Source of the DNA: Ottelia alismoides
Lineage: Eukaryota; Streptophyta; Magnoliopsida; Alismatales; Hydrocharitaceae
Assembly: GCA_037367405.1 (NCBI GenBank)
Contig: JAZKJV010011400.1
Location: 5,640,501-5,704,500 of the forward strand
DNA: 64,000 nucleotides
Direction of reading: 5' to 3'
Shown here: in pieces, positions 50,144-59,277 of the stretch
How positions within the stretch are numbered: the stretch's first letter is position 1
How the letters are laid out: every line of letters starts with the position of its first letter
Made by a program: the position numbers and the translations under genes
The notes under the pieces: generated by a model
Seen by the model: only the letters and a program-made list of their open reading frames with translations
Databases searched by the model: none
Told to the model about the DNA's origin: nothing

Positions 50144-52252
50144 ATGGTGATCAAGCTTTTGCGCCGGGCTACTGGAAGTTGGACGCTGGAGCGCAAGAGT
50201 ATTCTCTTTTTCGGCACCACCTTGCTGGTCTCAGTTACCATCTCCTCGTGGGTCATGCACCGCGTCACCCAAGACCTGGTCAAGAACAACACGCGTCAGA
50301 TCGCACACGACTACGCGATGTTGCAAGTCTATAACGTGCACATGATCGACTTCGACGGCAGCGAACCTCAGCAGACGTTGCATGGTGAAACCTTCAATGC
50401 CTTCGTGCGCAAAAAACTCTACGAGTCATTGATTTACAATCCACGCTTCAAAGCCCGCGTGCTGTCTTTAGACCTTTCGAGCAATCACTGGCATTTGCCC
50501 GACCGCCTCAGTGAACCAGTCACTGGCAGTGAACGTGAATTGCTGATCCGCCTGGAACGCGAGTTCCGCAGCGCCACCGATAATCTCAGTCCCAGCGCCA
50601 GCACGTTCCCTGGGCTGGACAATCAGGCTCAGGTTAACAGTCCAACCAGCGGCGCTGCCACAGAGTTGCAAACTCCGTCGCTGCCCACAGTACCGACAAC
50701 CAGTTCTTCACCGGCCAGTCCCAATGGCAATCCCAATCTCGCCACTGCCAGGGCAGAACCATCCGCCAACATTACACCTGCTCCAATCACACCCGGGCCA
50801 ATTGCAACCAGTCAAGACACACTAAGCCCAAACGCAGCAGGTCAAAGCGCAATTGGCCAGGGCACAATTGGCCAGGGCACGATTGGCCAGAGTGGTTCGG
50901 GTGCATCGGTTGAACCTGCGCTCGCTCAATCCGCCGATAACCCAGCGTCGAGCATCCCGACAGATCTCAAACTAACGGCCACGCGCGACGATGTAGGGAT
51001 CTTCAGAGAGGTGGGGCCGGTTGACGGTTGGTATACCTACTATCATCCCATTCACTTTCACGAGAGTTGTTTGACTTGCCATCGCGCGAAGGTGGGGGCC
51101 TCGCATGCGTCGCCCTTCCGCGTGATGCGGATCATGTTGCCCGAAGAAGAATCGACGGTCTGGTCGGTCCGCTTTCTGGCTGTCATGATTTCGGTGGCCA
51201 TGGTTACCCTGGCAGTTACCTTGATGTCGATGCACATGATCATGCGCAAGCTCGTGGTCCGGCCTCTGCGTCACCTGCGCAGCGTCAGCGAAGAGATCAT
51301 TCGGGGCAAACTGGATCGACGCGCCGAGATCGACACCGACGACGAGTTTCGCGAACTGGCCGATGCTTTCAACCGCATGTTGCGTCACTTGACAGAAAGT
51401 CAACAACAACTGCAAAGCCTCAACCAGACGCTCGATTTGAAGGTCGATCAGCTCGCCCAAGCCAACTTGCATCTCTACGAAGCCAACCGGCTCAAGAGCG
51501 ACTTCCTGGCCAATATGAGCCATGAATTACGCACACCACTCAACAGCATCATCGGCTTCAGCGACGTTCTGCAAGACATCAGCTCGCTCACCGACAAACA
51601 GCGGCGGTATGCTGCCAATATCCAAAAGAGCGGTCGCATGTTGCTGGAAATGATCAATGACATTCTGGACCTGGCCAAGATCGAAGCCGGAAAATTGCAG
51701 GTCAAGCCTCTGCTGTTCGACATCAATCAAGTCCTCCAAGCCCAATGCGATATGACTCGCAGCCTGTCGGAACAGAAGAATATCGATGTGCAGTTGGTAC
51801 CGGATAACTCATTGCAGTTGGTCTTTCAAGACGCGCCCAAGATTCAGCAGATCGTCAATAATCTGCTCTCCAACGCGATCAAGTTCACGCCTGAAGGCGG
51901 CCTGGTAACCATTTCCACCGGAACCAAGGGCACCGACTATTTTCAGATCACCGTGGCCGACACGGGGGTCGGTATTCCCGAAACCGATTTCGAAATCATC
52001 TTTGAGAAGTTTCGGCAGAGCAATGCAATGCTGCAAGGCGATAACTTGACGCGCCAGTACTCAGGTACCGGACTAGGGCTGTCGATCGTCAAGGAACTCT
52101 GCAAACTGCTGGGCGGCGAGATCAGCCTGTCCAGTCATGTAGGTAAAGGGAGCACCTTCTGCGTGACCTTGCCGCGACACTATCACAATCACGCGCTGGG
52201 CGAGACAGCCAACCCCGAAGCCCCCGGCCTGATCGATAGCCTGCCTACGTAA
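50144..52252 (+). CDS. Membrane sensor histidine kinase with c-type heme motif
   Basis: I start this 702-residue protein at ATG 50144 rather than GTG 50117; both lie near a purine-rich stretch. TM1 is at about 18-38 (SILFFGTTLLVSVTISSWV). The extracytoplasmic region resembles the Tll0287-like/DUF3365 heme sensor: TRQIAHDYAMLQVYNVHMIDF, then WYTYYHPIHFHESCLTCHRAK with the CxxCH heme-attachment motif at 309-313. A Ser/Pro/Gly-rich insert (about 145-275, with IGQGT repeats) splits it. TM2 is at about 345-368, followed by HAMP (about 370-420). The HisKA domain has MSHELRTPLNSIIGFSDVL (His460), then HATPase with N, G1 and G2 boxes. It should sense redox or gas signals. No response regulator adjoins it. 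Confidence 0.93.
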   Translation: MVIKLLRRATGSWTLERKSILFFGTTLLVSVTISSWVMHRVTQDLVKNNTRQIAHDYAMLQVYNVHMIDFDGSEPQQTLHGETFNAFVRKKLYESLIYNPRFKARVLSLDLSSNHWHLPDRLSEPVTGSERELLIRLEREFRSATDNLSPSASTFPGLDNQAQVNSPTSGAATELQTPSLPTVPTTSSSPASPNGNPNLATARAEPSANITPAPITPGPIATSQDTLSPNAAGQSAIGQGTIGQGTIGQSGSGASVEPALAQSADNPASSIPTDLKLTATRDDVGIFREVGPVDGWYTYYHPIHFHESCLTCHRAKVGASHASPFRVMRIMLPEEESTVWSVRFLAVMISVAMVTLAVTLMSMHMIMRKLVVRPLRHLRSVSEEIIRGKLDRRAEIDTDDEFRELADAFNRMLRHLTESQQQLQSLNQTLDLKVDQLAQANLHLYEANRLKSDFLANMSHELRTPLNSIIGFSDVLQDISSLTDKQRRYAANIQKSGRMLLEMINDILDLAKIEAGKLQVKPLLFDINQVLQAQCDMTRSLSEQKNIDVQLVPDNSLQLVFQDAPKIQQIVNNLLSNAIKFTPEGGLVTISTGTKGTDYFQITVADTGVGIPETDFEIIFEKFRQSNAMLQGDNLTRQYSGTGLGLSIVKELCKLLGGEISLSSHVGKGSTFCVTLPRHYHNHALGETANPEAPGLIDSLPT

Positions 52253-52284
52253 TCGCTGGGGCGCGAGGCTACTGGGTAAACTGC

Positions 52285-52309
52285 GTAGCCACCGCCTGCC
52301 AGACGGTGG
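52285..52309. repeat. Single REP-like hairpin with GTAG foot
   Basis: GTAG is followed by a 21-nt hairpin with CCACCG/CGGTGG arms, then a spacer containing TTAACGCTTTC, as in the 27860 units read in the other direction. It lies 32 bp after the histidine-kinase stop and directly before the 190-bp element copy A. Confidence 0.8.
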
Positions 52310-52340
52310 ACGCGAAAATTAACGCTTTCGGTCACGGCAT

Positions 52341-52542
52341 GGGAGGGCGAGGTTCCACCCGAGCCTTGGGCCCCGAGCCTTGGGCCCCGAGCGCCAATGC
52401 AGTCCCATTGGAATCTGAGTTTTGAATCATGGCGCGAAGCGCAGAGGAACGTCCGCAGGCCATTTATGCCAGGCCGTTAACACCCATGAATCTTTGGTTG
52501 GTGATACAAACCGAAAGCTCGGCAGGAGCCTCGCCGCGCGGG
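52341..52542. repeat. ~200-bp element copy A with terminal inverted repeats
   Basis: The left end (GGGAGGGCGAGGTTCCACCC) and right end (GCTCGGCAGGAGCCTCGCC) are imperfect inverted repeats. It is nearly identical to copy B at 63332 over its whole length, apart from a short internal duplication (CCGAGCCTTGGGCC) and a few changes. GGTCACGGCAT precedes both copies. The right end stops one base before the hemY/hemG stop codon (52544). Confidence 0.88.
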
Positions 52543-52543
52543 A

Positions 52544-53986
52544 TTAAGGCGGCATCGACTGTGCCAGCTCTTCGGCGGCTGCTCGGGCTGAGCGAATGGT
52601 TTGTGGAATGCCCACCCCACTGTACCCAGCACCACAAATGCGCAAGCTGCCGAGCTGTCGAGCTTGTTCCATCAATTGCGCCACTCGCTGGGCATGACCG
52701 ACATGATACTGGGGCATAGCCTCGTTCCAGCGCACCAGGCCCTGCCAGCGAAACTTCTGCCCCTGCCAGCCGAGGACTTCGCGAAGTTGAGTGGCGGCGA
52801 TCTCCAGCAGTTGCTGGTCGGATTGAGCGAGCAGTTCTGGATGCATGGCTCCTCCGAGGAAGATGCGCAGCAGCAATTGATCGTCAGGCGTACGCCCCGC
52901 GTACTTGTTGCTGGAGTAACTGATGGCCAGGACTGGTCGGCGCTCTTTGGCCGGGACTATCAAGCCAAAGCCATCGATGCGTCCGCGAATGTCCTGGCGG
53001 TCGGCTACGACGACGGCAACGGCGCTCGATGCATACTCGATAGCAGCCAGGTTACTGGACAAAGCCGCATCGGTCTGGCGCAGTAACGTGGCGGCGTGTC
53101 GAGTCGGCAACGCGACAACTACTCCATCAAAATCTTCGACGCCAGAATCGGTTGCCACTTGCCAGAGGGCTGCTGCATTATCGCCACTGGTTGGCAAACG
53201 GTGCAGCGACTTGACAGGCGTATTGAGTCGCAGGGTTCCTGCAGGTAAGGCAGCGCACAGGTGCTGCAGCCAATGGCTCATGCCTTGTTTGGGAGCCATG
53301 AATTGATCGTAGCGCGCGCCGCTGGCGCGACGTGCAACCGCGGCGGCGTCCTCGCGCCGTGCTGCCAGGTAACCACGAATCAAACCACCATGTTCGCGTT
53401 CCATTTTGACAAACTGAGGCAGTGTCGCTTGCATGCTCAGCCGCGCCGGATCAGCCGTGAAGATACCGCTGACGATCGGTTCGACCAGGTTCTCAAAAGC
53501 CTCTCTGCCCAAGCGTCGAGTCGCAAAGCTTTCCAGGCTCTCGTCATCGTGCGCGTCGCGCCTGGCAACAAAGTACTCGCTCAACATGCGCAGTTTGCCC
53601 GACAGGCTGAGCGTAGGCGTGGTAAGAATCGGCCAGATACGCGTGGGTTGCACCAGGCTGAAGCCGACCGGAATAGGCAGGATGCGGCCGCGGTTGAGCA
53701 CAAAGGCTTGACGACCATTGGGCTGCGGGCTGATTAAGTGCTCGGTGTAATTGGTGGCTTTACACAAATCGAGCGCATCGGGTATCAGCGTGGCAAAGTT
53801 ATCGGCGCTGCGTTCGATCAGGTAGGGAGCATCATAAATGGTCTCCAGCACCCCGCCCGTTCTATCCGAGGCTTCGAACAGCGTGACCGTCCATTCAGGC
53901 CGTTTCCAAGTCAGGTGCAGCGCGGCGGTCAGGCCGGCAATACCTCCACCGATCACAGCGATGCGACGAGCGGTTGAAATATTCAT
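52544..53986 (-). CDS. hemG: Protoporphyrinogen oxidase (HemY/HemG type)
   Basis: This 480-residue flavoprotein has the FAD motif AVIGGGIAGLTAALHLTWKRPEWTVTLFEAS in two parts, the family segment DRTGGVLETIYDAPYLIERSADNF, and the C-terminal FAD-binding end (GAGYSGVGIPQTIRSARAAAEEL). It oxidises protoporphyrinogen IX to protoporphyrin IX with oxygen in heme synthesis. It lies 52 bp after phhB, on the same strand. The stop codon is one base from the repeat element copy A. The name hemY is also used for this oxygen-dependent family. Confidence 0.93.
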   Translation of the reverse strand: MNISTARRIAVIGGGIAGLTAALHLTWKRPEWTVTLFEASDRTGGVLETIYDAPYLIERSADNFATLIPDALDLCKATNYTEHLISPQPNGRQAFVLNRGRILPIPVGFSLVQPTRIWPILTTPTLSLSGKLRMLSEYFVARRDAHDDESLESFATRRLGREAFENLVEPIVSGIFTADPARLSMQATLPQFVKMEREHGGLIRGYLAARREDAAAVARRASGARYDQFMAPKQGMSHWLQHLCAALPAGTLRLNTPVKSLHRLPTSGDNAAALWQVATDSGVEDFDGVVVALPTRHAATLLRQTDAALSSNLAAIEYASSAVAVVVADRQDIRGRIDGFGLIVPAKERRPVLAISYSSNKYAGRTPDDQLLLRIFLGGAMHPELLAQSDQQLLEIAATQLREVLGWQGQKFRWQGLVRWNEAMPQYHVGHAQRVAQLMEQARQLGSLRICGAGYSGVGIPQTIRSARAAAEELAQSMPP

Positions 53987-54038
53987 CCTCGGTATCCACC
54001 TCGGGTTATCGATGTCGATGCCGATCGCTGCCTATCCT

Positions 54039-54398
54039 TTATGCCTGCAAGCGATCGATCTTGGCGGCTAATATAAAATCATTTTCGCTCAAACCGCCGA
54101 TGGCATGCGTGGTCAGGTCCACTTGCAGAAGTCGATACCCGGTCAGATGCAGGTCGGGATGATGCTGTTCGGCCTCGGCCAATTGACCGATCCGATTCGC
54201 CAGCTCGAGAGCTTGGACAAAATTTTTCAGCTTCCATTTGCGCGAGATCATCAGAGCATCGGCGCTCAGGACCCACTGGCCACCCAGTTTCTGCAATTGC
54301 TCGGCAGCTTGTTGGGGCGAGTACTTGGGCACGCCGCCTTCACAGGCCTGGCACTTTTTGTCGTTTAACTGTTCAACAGTTTGAATCTCGATGGTCAT
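54039..54398 (-). CDS. phhB: Pterin-4a-carbinolamine dehydratase
   Basis: This 119-residue protein starts at ATG 54398, overlapping the previous stop as ATGA. It has the family motif EAEQHHPDLHLTGYRLLQVDLTTHAIGGLSENDF in two parts, with the conserved HHP. It recycles 4a-hydroxytetrahydrobiopterin. The N terminus (KKCQACEGG) is typical of many bacterial members. No phenylalanine hydroxylase gene is visible. The overlap with the upstream gene shows translational coupling. Confidence 0.96.
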   Translation of the reverse strand: MTIEIQTVEQLNDKKCQACEGGVPKYSPQQAAEQLQKLGGQWVLSADALMISRKWKLKNFVQALELANRIGQLAEAEQHHPDLHLTGYRLLQVDLTTHAIGGLSENDFILAAKIDRLQA

Positions 54399-55138
54399 AA
54401 GCTCAACTCCAACCACAAACTTGGATCTTCAGCCACGGGATACGGCGGCGTCAGGCCGAGCGATTGCCAGCCCAATTCGCGATCGATGACTGCCGCATAG
54501 AAACCGATCACGGGAAAGTCTTTGGCATCAAAGCCAGTTAAAGCCTGCCAGGAGATGGACGCTTTGAGGTCATAATCCGCGCCATGCAGTTTCGCGTCGA
54601 CTTGTAACTGCTGTTCGCTGGGGGCTCGCGAGTTTTCGCGAGCTCGATTGATCGGCGCCCAACTGGCAAAGGGACGTTCGTTCTTTGCACCCCTGCCCAG
54701 CGGCGCAAAGACAAACCGATGGCAGAAGCGCGTCGCGCGGTGGACATCGCGCGAGTTCCGCGTATCGATCCAGATGTGCAGGCCGTCGGAATCGTCTAAC
54801 CGAGATTCACGACACCAAGGCAACTGACGTTTGCCGCGCACCAGGGCTGTCATGAACAGGGCCGTGTCCGAGATGGCCAGGCGCAGCGTGGCAAAGTTGT
54901 TCTGCCCGGAAAGGCTGACGCCCAGTTCCGGCAGCGCTGCTTCTTCGGGCAATTGCCAATTCGGTTTACCGAACTCGACGTTGGTGCGAACTGGTTTTAT
55001 CTGCGTGCGAAAAAGCAGGGCCGGGTCAAACAACTTACTATCCTTGGGAGGCAGCCCAAAACCAGCTGCCCGCGCTTTTTGGGTTATTGGATTAGCCGGC
55101 CACGTCGCCGAACAGCGGAGTCGACAGGTAACGCTCAC
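54395..55138 (-). CDS. DOMON/carbohydrate-binding-like hypothetical protein
   Basis: This frame of up to 247 codons opens at GTG 55138 inside the end of cysK. There is no in-frame ATG near the start, and a TTG near 55037 is an alternative with a weak purine-rich site. The body ([65 protein letters not shown]) resembles beta-sandwich CBM9/DOMON-like proteins that bind sugars or heme. There is no signal peptide visible with this start. It is coupled to phhB by an ATGA overlap. Specific function unknown. Confidence 0.75.
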   Translation of the reverse strand: MSVTCRLRCSATWPANPITQKARAAGFGLPPKDSKLFDPALLFRTQIKPVRTNVEFGKPNWQLPEEAALPELGVSLSGQNNFATLRLAISDTALFMTALVRGKRQLPWCRESRLDDSDGLHIWIDTRNSRDVHRATRFCHRFVFAPLGRGAKNERPFASWAPINRARENSRAPSEQQLQVDAKLHGADYDLKASISWQALTGFDAKDFPVIGFYAAVIDRELGWQSLGLTPPYPVAEDPSLWLELSL

Positions 55139-56033
55139 CCAAGCTGCACATGATCGTCACGATGCGCTTGCCGCGGAACTCGGGCCGCGCTGCTACTTGA
55201 GCCGCAGCCCACATGTTGGCACCACTGCTGATACCGGCCATGATGCCCTCTTCTTTGGCCAATCGCCGGCCCCACTCAAAAGCCACTTCGTCGTCCACTT
55301 GAATCACATCATCGATCAGCGATGTATCCAAGTTGCGTGGCACAAATCCAGCGCCGATACCTTGAATGCGATGTTTGCCGGGCTGGCCGCCGCTGATGAC
55401 CGGCGAGTGCTTGGGCTCGACCGCGATCGCTTTGAAGTTTGGATTGCGTGCCTTGATGTAACGCGAAACTCCGGTGATTGTGCCACCAGTGCCCACGCCG
55501 GCTACAATCACGTCGATGTCATGGCCGGTGTCTTCCCAAATCTCTGGGCCGGTCGTGGCTTCGTGAATGGCCGGGTTGGCGGGGTTATCGAACTGTTGTG
55601 GCATGAAGCCGTTGGGTTGCGAACTGACCAGCTCGGTGGCCTTGGCGATCGCTCCTCGCATGCCCTCGGCGGCCGGTGTCAGAACTAGCGTGGCTCCCAG
55701 ACCGCGTAACAAGCTGCGACGCTCGACCGACATCGATTCGGGCATCGTCAACGTTAACTTGTAACCTTTGGCCGCGCACACAAAGGCCAAGGCAATACCG
55801 GTGTTACCACTGGTCGGTTCGATGATGTGGGTGTCTTTGTTGATCTTGCCATCGCGTTCGCCGGCTTCAATCATGGCCACGCCGATACGATCCTTGACGC
55901 TATTGAGCGGTTGAAAGAATTCGCATTTGGCGAAAACGGTTGCTTGTCCCTCGGGCACCAGGCGATTGATGCGGATCATTGGCGTTTCGCCAATCGTTTG
56001 CGTCACACTATTGAATGTCTTCCCACGCGGCAT
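55092..56033 (-). CDS. cysK: Cysteine synthase A (O-acetylserine sulfhydrylase)
   Basis: This 313-residue PLP enzyme has the lysine motif NSVKDR (Lys47), the phosphate loop [10 protein letters not shown] (about 73-82), the [10 protein letters not shown] loop and the C-terminal [11 protein letters not shown]. It makes cysteine from O-acetylserine and sulfide. It is the first gene of a compact minus-strand run through the DOMON-like protein, phhB and hemG. Its end overlaps the next frame by 47 bp if the GTG start of that gene is real. Confidence 0.97.
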   Translation of the reverse strand: MPRGKTFNSVTQTIGETPMIRINRLVPEGQATVFAKCEFFQPLNSVKDRIGVAMIEAGERDGKINKDTHIIEPTSGNTGIALAFVCAAKGYKLTLTMPESMSVERRSLLRGLGATLVLTPAAEGMRGAIAKATELVSSQPNGFMPQQFDNPANPAIHEATTGPEIWEDTGHDIDVIVAGVGTGGTITGVSRYIKARNPNFKAIAVEPKHSPVISGGQPGKHRIQGIGAGFVPRNLDTSLIDDVIQVDDEVAFEWGRRLAKEEGIMAGISSGANMWAAAQVAARPEFRGKRIVTIMCSLGERYLSTPLFGDVAG

Positions 56034-56123
56034 GCTGGATCACTTCCCAAAAAGGATACCAAGCCGATGTCGATTTCCACGATCGGCCACAAGTCAAACA
56101 GAGCCGGTATTTTCACCCGAGAA

Positions 56124-57074
56124 TCAGGCGGCTGCCAGGGGGCTAGGCCGCATGGAATGGTGATCCAGAGCTTCGGCCGCCGAACCAGTCGCGGAAGACT
56201 CGTCAGTCCCACGGCGATCGACCAACCGCATGAGTAATTCCACCAGAAAGCGATCGGCGCTGGCCAGGCAGTGACGCATGGCTGCACTACCGGCATGGGC
56301 GGTGACTCGGGTCACTGCGGCCAGGTGCAAACGCATGATATCGCTACTGGGCAGGTTGGTTGCCAGAAAATGCTCTGCCAACAGCGACATGGCGGCTGCC
56401 GAGACCTGGCTATCGTCGAAGACGTAACTCTGCAGTACCGTGCAGTAGCTGTTACCCAGCGGGCTGGCTAACATCTGCTGATCGTAAGCCTCTTGCGATT
56501 CAAAGTCGGCATGCAGGCTGAAAGGTTGCCCGATTGCACCTGGGCCGCTCCCCAGTTGATCCAGCCGACTGACCAGTTGTCGCTGACCGGCCAGCAAGCG
56601 CTGCACGTCGCGGGCATCCCGCTGCTGAGCGCGCTGGCGTTCGATGACCCACTGCTTTTGCTGATGCCGCAAGGACAACAGTTCACAGCAACGTCGAACA
56701 GCATGCACCAGGGCCACCGGATCGGCCGAATCCATATCCATGCAATCGATCGCGCCCTCAGCCAGCAACGCATGCTGCCAGCCTTCGGCCGCATGCATGC
56801 CCAGAGCCATATAGCCGCTGTGATCGGCCAGTTCGACCAACTGCAAGCACTGATCGGCCGAGGGACCTTGCCGACCTTCGACCCAAAAGACCAGCAAATC
56901 AAACGAGTACTGCCGCAATTGACCAGCCATCTGCTGCGCGGAAGCGACTTGCGTCGTCTGAATCTCATGGCCACCGCCATACAGCAAACAGGCGTCCAGC
57001 CAATCGCCCTGCCGATGCGTCGGTAACCAGACCAGCAGTTGCAGATCACCGACACTGGACTGAACTGTGGACAT
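56124..57074 (-). CDS. Hypothetical protein with degenerate receiver-like domain
   Basis: I start at ATG 57074 (MSTVQSSVGDLQLLVW); a GTG at 57119 would add 15 residues. The first ~120 residues have response-regulator-like alternation (LQLLVWLPTHRQ, FDLLVFWVEGRQG, GYMALGMHAAEGW, GAIDCMDMDSADPVALVHAVRR). The phosphorylation Asp position is not clear, so it looks like a pseudo-receiver. A Gln/Arg-rich helix (QKQWVIERQRAQQRDARDVQ) follows, then a helical C-terminal half. It lies just after the O-antigen-ligase-like gene. Its partner is unknown. Confidence 0.75.
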   Translation of the reverse strand: MSTVQSSVGDLQLLVWLPTHRQGDWLDACLLYGGGHEIQTTQVASAQQMAGQLRQYSFDLLVFWVEGRQGPSADQCLQLVELADHSGYMALGMHAAEGWQHALLAEGAIDCMDMDSADPVALVHAVRRCCELLSLRHQQKQWVIERQRAQQRDARDVQRLLAGQRQLVSRLDQLGSGPGAIGQPFSLHADFESQEAYDQQMLASPLGNSYCTVLQSYVFDDSQVSAAAMSLLAEHFLATNLPSSDIMRLHLAAVTRVTAHAGSAAMRHCLASADRFLVELLMRLVDRRGTDESSATGSAAEALDHHSMRPSPLAAA

Positions 57075-57121
57075 GGATGCCTGACCTGCGGATGGAGGAA
57101 GTTTGCCTAGAGCCTCCACCT

Positions 57122-58429
57122 TTAGGGATTTGCCGCCACCGGGTCAAGACGCATTTCTCGACCCAGCGGCGGATTGGCTGGCTCCTGGCGATAATAGCTG
57201 ATCGGCCACAGGCAACAGACCAGCCATAGCAGTGTGCAAGCACCTGGAAACGTTTCGTAGATAGTGTCTTCCGTCAGGCCGCTGATGATCAGATACGCTG
57301 ATAAAGCGCGGATCAGCAGATTGGGATACGTGGCAGCGTTGAACAGATTCCAAAGCAAGAGTAACAGTGTCAGCCCACCGGCTCCCAAGCCCGCGGCCAG
57401 CGTTGGGTGCAACAGGATGTTGTGAGTCGATTGCAAGTGATCAATCAGCATGATCTTGTTGGAGCCCAGGCCATATCCTTGCAGCGGCCGACCCCGAATC
57501 AGCTTGATGGTTCGCTCCCAGATGTCGTAACGCCCGGTGACTTGGGTAACTTCTTCGATATCGCCTGTCTTGGTTACGGCTCCCAGCAGTTTCTTGGCCA
57601 CCATGTCTTCGCGTCCGGTCGCCAGTAACGCAAACAAGATGGCCACCCCGGCGAGCATGAACGATAAACTGAGCGTCGCACCCAAGCGAGTGAATAACAG
57701 GTCGAGATTGAGAATCACGAAACAGATCAGCACGGCCAGCAGCGCCGTACGGCTCATCGCCAACACCCCGGCCAGCATGAACAAACCCAGCAACATCGCG
57801 CCTACCCACCACCCGAGCGAACGCACGCGCATGAAGTAGGTCGTGATCAGAAAACCAAACATGGCCGTACGACCCGTGTGATTGGGTTGCGACAGCGCAC
57901 CCAAGCGTTCGATTCGAACTCCATCGTTGAACTCTTCCACAAACACGCCGATACTTGGCACAAGCACGTACAGCAGCAGAGCCAGCACGGTATAGATCAA
58001 ACACCCAGCCAAAGCCGCCGCCATCGTGCCTCGCAGTTTCAATACCGACAGGCCCGTGGGCACAAAGATCAAGTAAGCGGCAAACACGAGTGTGATCGGT
58101 ATGGCTGCGCTGGTGATCGCTGTCACGCAGGTGAGCCCAAAAACAAAAGCTACTGCACACAGCGCCAGACCTGGCAGCGAGGTCAGATAGGCTCGCGCTT
58201 GTGGCAGCGCTACCAACCCCCAAACACCCAGCAGCCCAGCCATGATCGCATTGCACAGCTTCAACAAGATGCTGGGTATCTTGGCCACGCGTACAGACTC
58301 TTGCCCACCCGAATCCGAGCCTTCGGCAATATCCAGCGGACCAGAGAAAACGCCGATCATCAGGATGACAAAACAGATCCAATACAGAGCGGCCGGGATG
58401 CGGGCATCTTTTTCAGGCACAGCAAGCAT
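57122..58429 (-). CDS. O-antigen ligase/polymerase-like membrane protein
   Basis: This 435-residue protein has about ten or more hydrophobic segments, for example LYWICFVILMIGVFSG and LLLGLFMLAGVLAM. A Wzy_C/WaaL-like loop contains GRYDIWERTIKLIRGRPLQG, then YGLGS and STHNILLHPTLAAGLGA. Such proteins join or polymerise polysaccharide at the outer face of the inner membrane. There are no glycosyltransferases nearby. The upstream CPBP gene ends 21 bp before its start, so the two may be cotranscribed. Confidence 0.88.
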   Translation of the reverse strand: MLAVPEKDARIPAALYWICFVILMIGVFSGPLDIAEGSDSGGQESVRVAKIPSILLKLCNAIMAGLLGVWGLVALPQARAYLTSLPGLALCAVAFVFGLTCVTAITSAAIPITLVFAAYLIFVPTGLSVLKLRGTMAAALAGCLIYTVLALLLYVLVPSIGVFVEEFNDGVRIERLGALSQPNHTGRTAMFGFLITTYFMRVRSLGWWVGAMLLGLFMLAGVLAMSRTALLAVLICFVILNLDLLFTRLGATLSLSFMLAGVAILFALLATGREDMVAKKLLGAVTKTGDIEEVTQVTGRYDIWERTIKLIRGRPLQGYGLGSNKIMLIDHLQSTHNILLHPTLAAGLGAGGLTLLLLLWNLFNAATYPNLLIRALSAYLIISGLTEDTIYETFPGACTLLWLVCCLWPISYYRQEPANPPLGREMRLDPVAANP

Positions 58430-58450
58430 ACCGCATTACCCATGGTTCCT

Positions 58451-59200
58451 TCAGTTCCAGTCGATCATCTGCCAGGCAATTACAAAGATCGCCGCATCGA
58501 CCAGCGCATGGCTCAGCCACGGTCCCAACAGCGTTCCATAGCGACGATAGAGACCAGCCCAAATGACTCCCCCTACCGCGACTCCCAGGGCAAACGCGTA
58601 CGTCAGCGGCGACGCCCAGCCGAAGTACCTGGCCAACACCAGCACATGATGAGACATGAATCCCAGACTAGAAACCACGATAGCCCCTGCCAAGCTCCAG
58701 CGCTGATGCAAGTGCCGAAAGACAAACCATCGCCAATAATATTCTTCCAATCCTGAGTGACATAACGAATAAAACAGGGCTACGCCCAGGAAAACCCCCT
58801 TCGACTTGAGGCCCATCGAAGTGATTTTCTGCTCGGCTGCGTCAATCGCCCCGCTGGCCATTCCGCTGGGAATCAGCCAGTAGTGGTACACAGTTAAGAT
58901 GCTCGCCCCAATCACCAGACCACTGACCAGGCCCCAACCCAGACTGGGCAGATATCGCACTGGCCACGCCTGGCTTGAGGGTGACGGAACAAACGCCTCG
59001 CCCGCTTCATCTGCGACCGCAGGTGGATGCTTCAATGCTCGACGAAGTTGCCACCAGGCTAGCAGCGGCAAGGCAAATTGAATCGCTTTGCCAAGCCCAT
59101 AAGCCGTTTGCTGGACCTGCGGTGACGAAGTCGCTAGCCAGTCAAAATAGACCCAGGTCACCAGCGTGGGCAGTATCAGCCCCACGCCTGCCAGTGCCAT
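58451..59200 (-). CDS. CPBP family intramembrane metalloprotease
   Basis: I use ATG 59200 (MALAGVGLILPTLVTW), which has AAAGG six bases upstream. A GTG at 59251 would add 17 residues but lies inside a REP-like hairpin. Several membrane segments carry the CPBP/Abi motifs: LEEYYWRWFVF (EExxxR), SHHVLVL and WLSHALVDAAIF (HxxxD). The family includes CAAX-prenyl protease relatives and bacteriocin self-immunity proteins; the substrate here is unknown. Confidence 0.85.
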   Translation of the reverse strand: MALAGVGLILPTLVTWVYFDWLATSSPQVQQTAYGLGKAIQFALPLLAWWQLRRALKHPPAVADEAGEAFVPSPSSQAWPVRYLPSLGWGLVSGLVIGASILTVYHYWLIPSGMASGAIDAAEQKITSMGLKSKGVFLGVALFYSLCHSGLEEYYWRWFVFRHLHQRWSLAGAIVVSSLGFMSHHVLVLARYFGWASPLTYAFALGVAVGGVIWAGLYRRYGTLLGPWLSHALVDAAIFVIAWQMIDWN

Positions 59201-59243
59201 CCAAACCTTTGTGTGTTGTGCCAAGTTACGGTCTATTTCAAAT

Positions 59244-59267
59244 GTAGCCACCGCCGCCAGGCGGTGG
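59244..59267. repeat. Single REP-like hairpin with GTAG foot
   Basis: GTAG (59244-59247) is followed by CCACCGCCGCCAGGCGGTGG, an 8-bp stem with a 4-nt loop. It lies in the 77-bp gap between the sugar-isomerase-like stop and the CPBP start, and overlaps the alternative GTG start of the latter. Confidence 0.85.
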
Positions 59268-59277
59268 AAAGGGATAC

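Noticed and set aside
57878..58756. Plus frame of 292 codons opposite the O-antigen-ligase-like gene and CPBP gene
   Set aside because: It is antisense to two well-supported membrane proteins, rich in Gln/His/Arg, with no family features.
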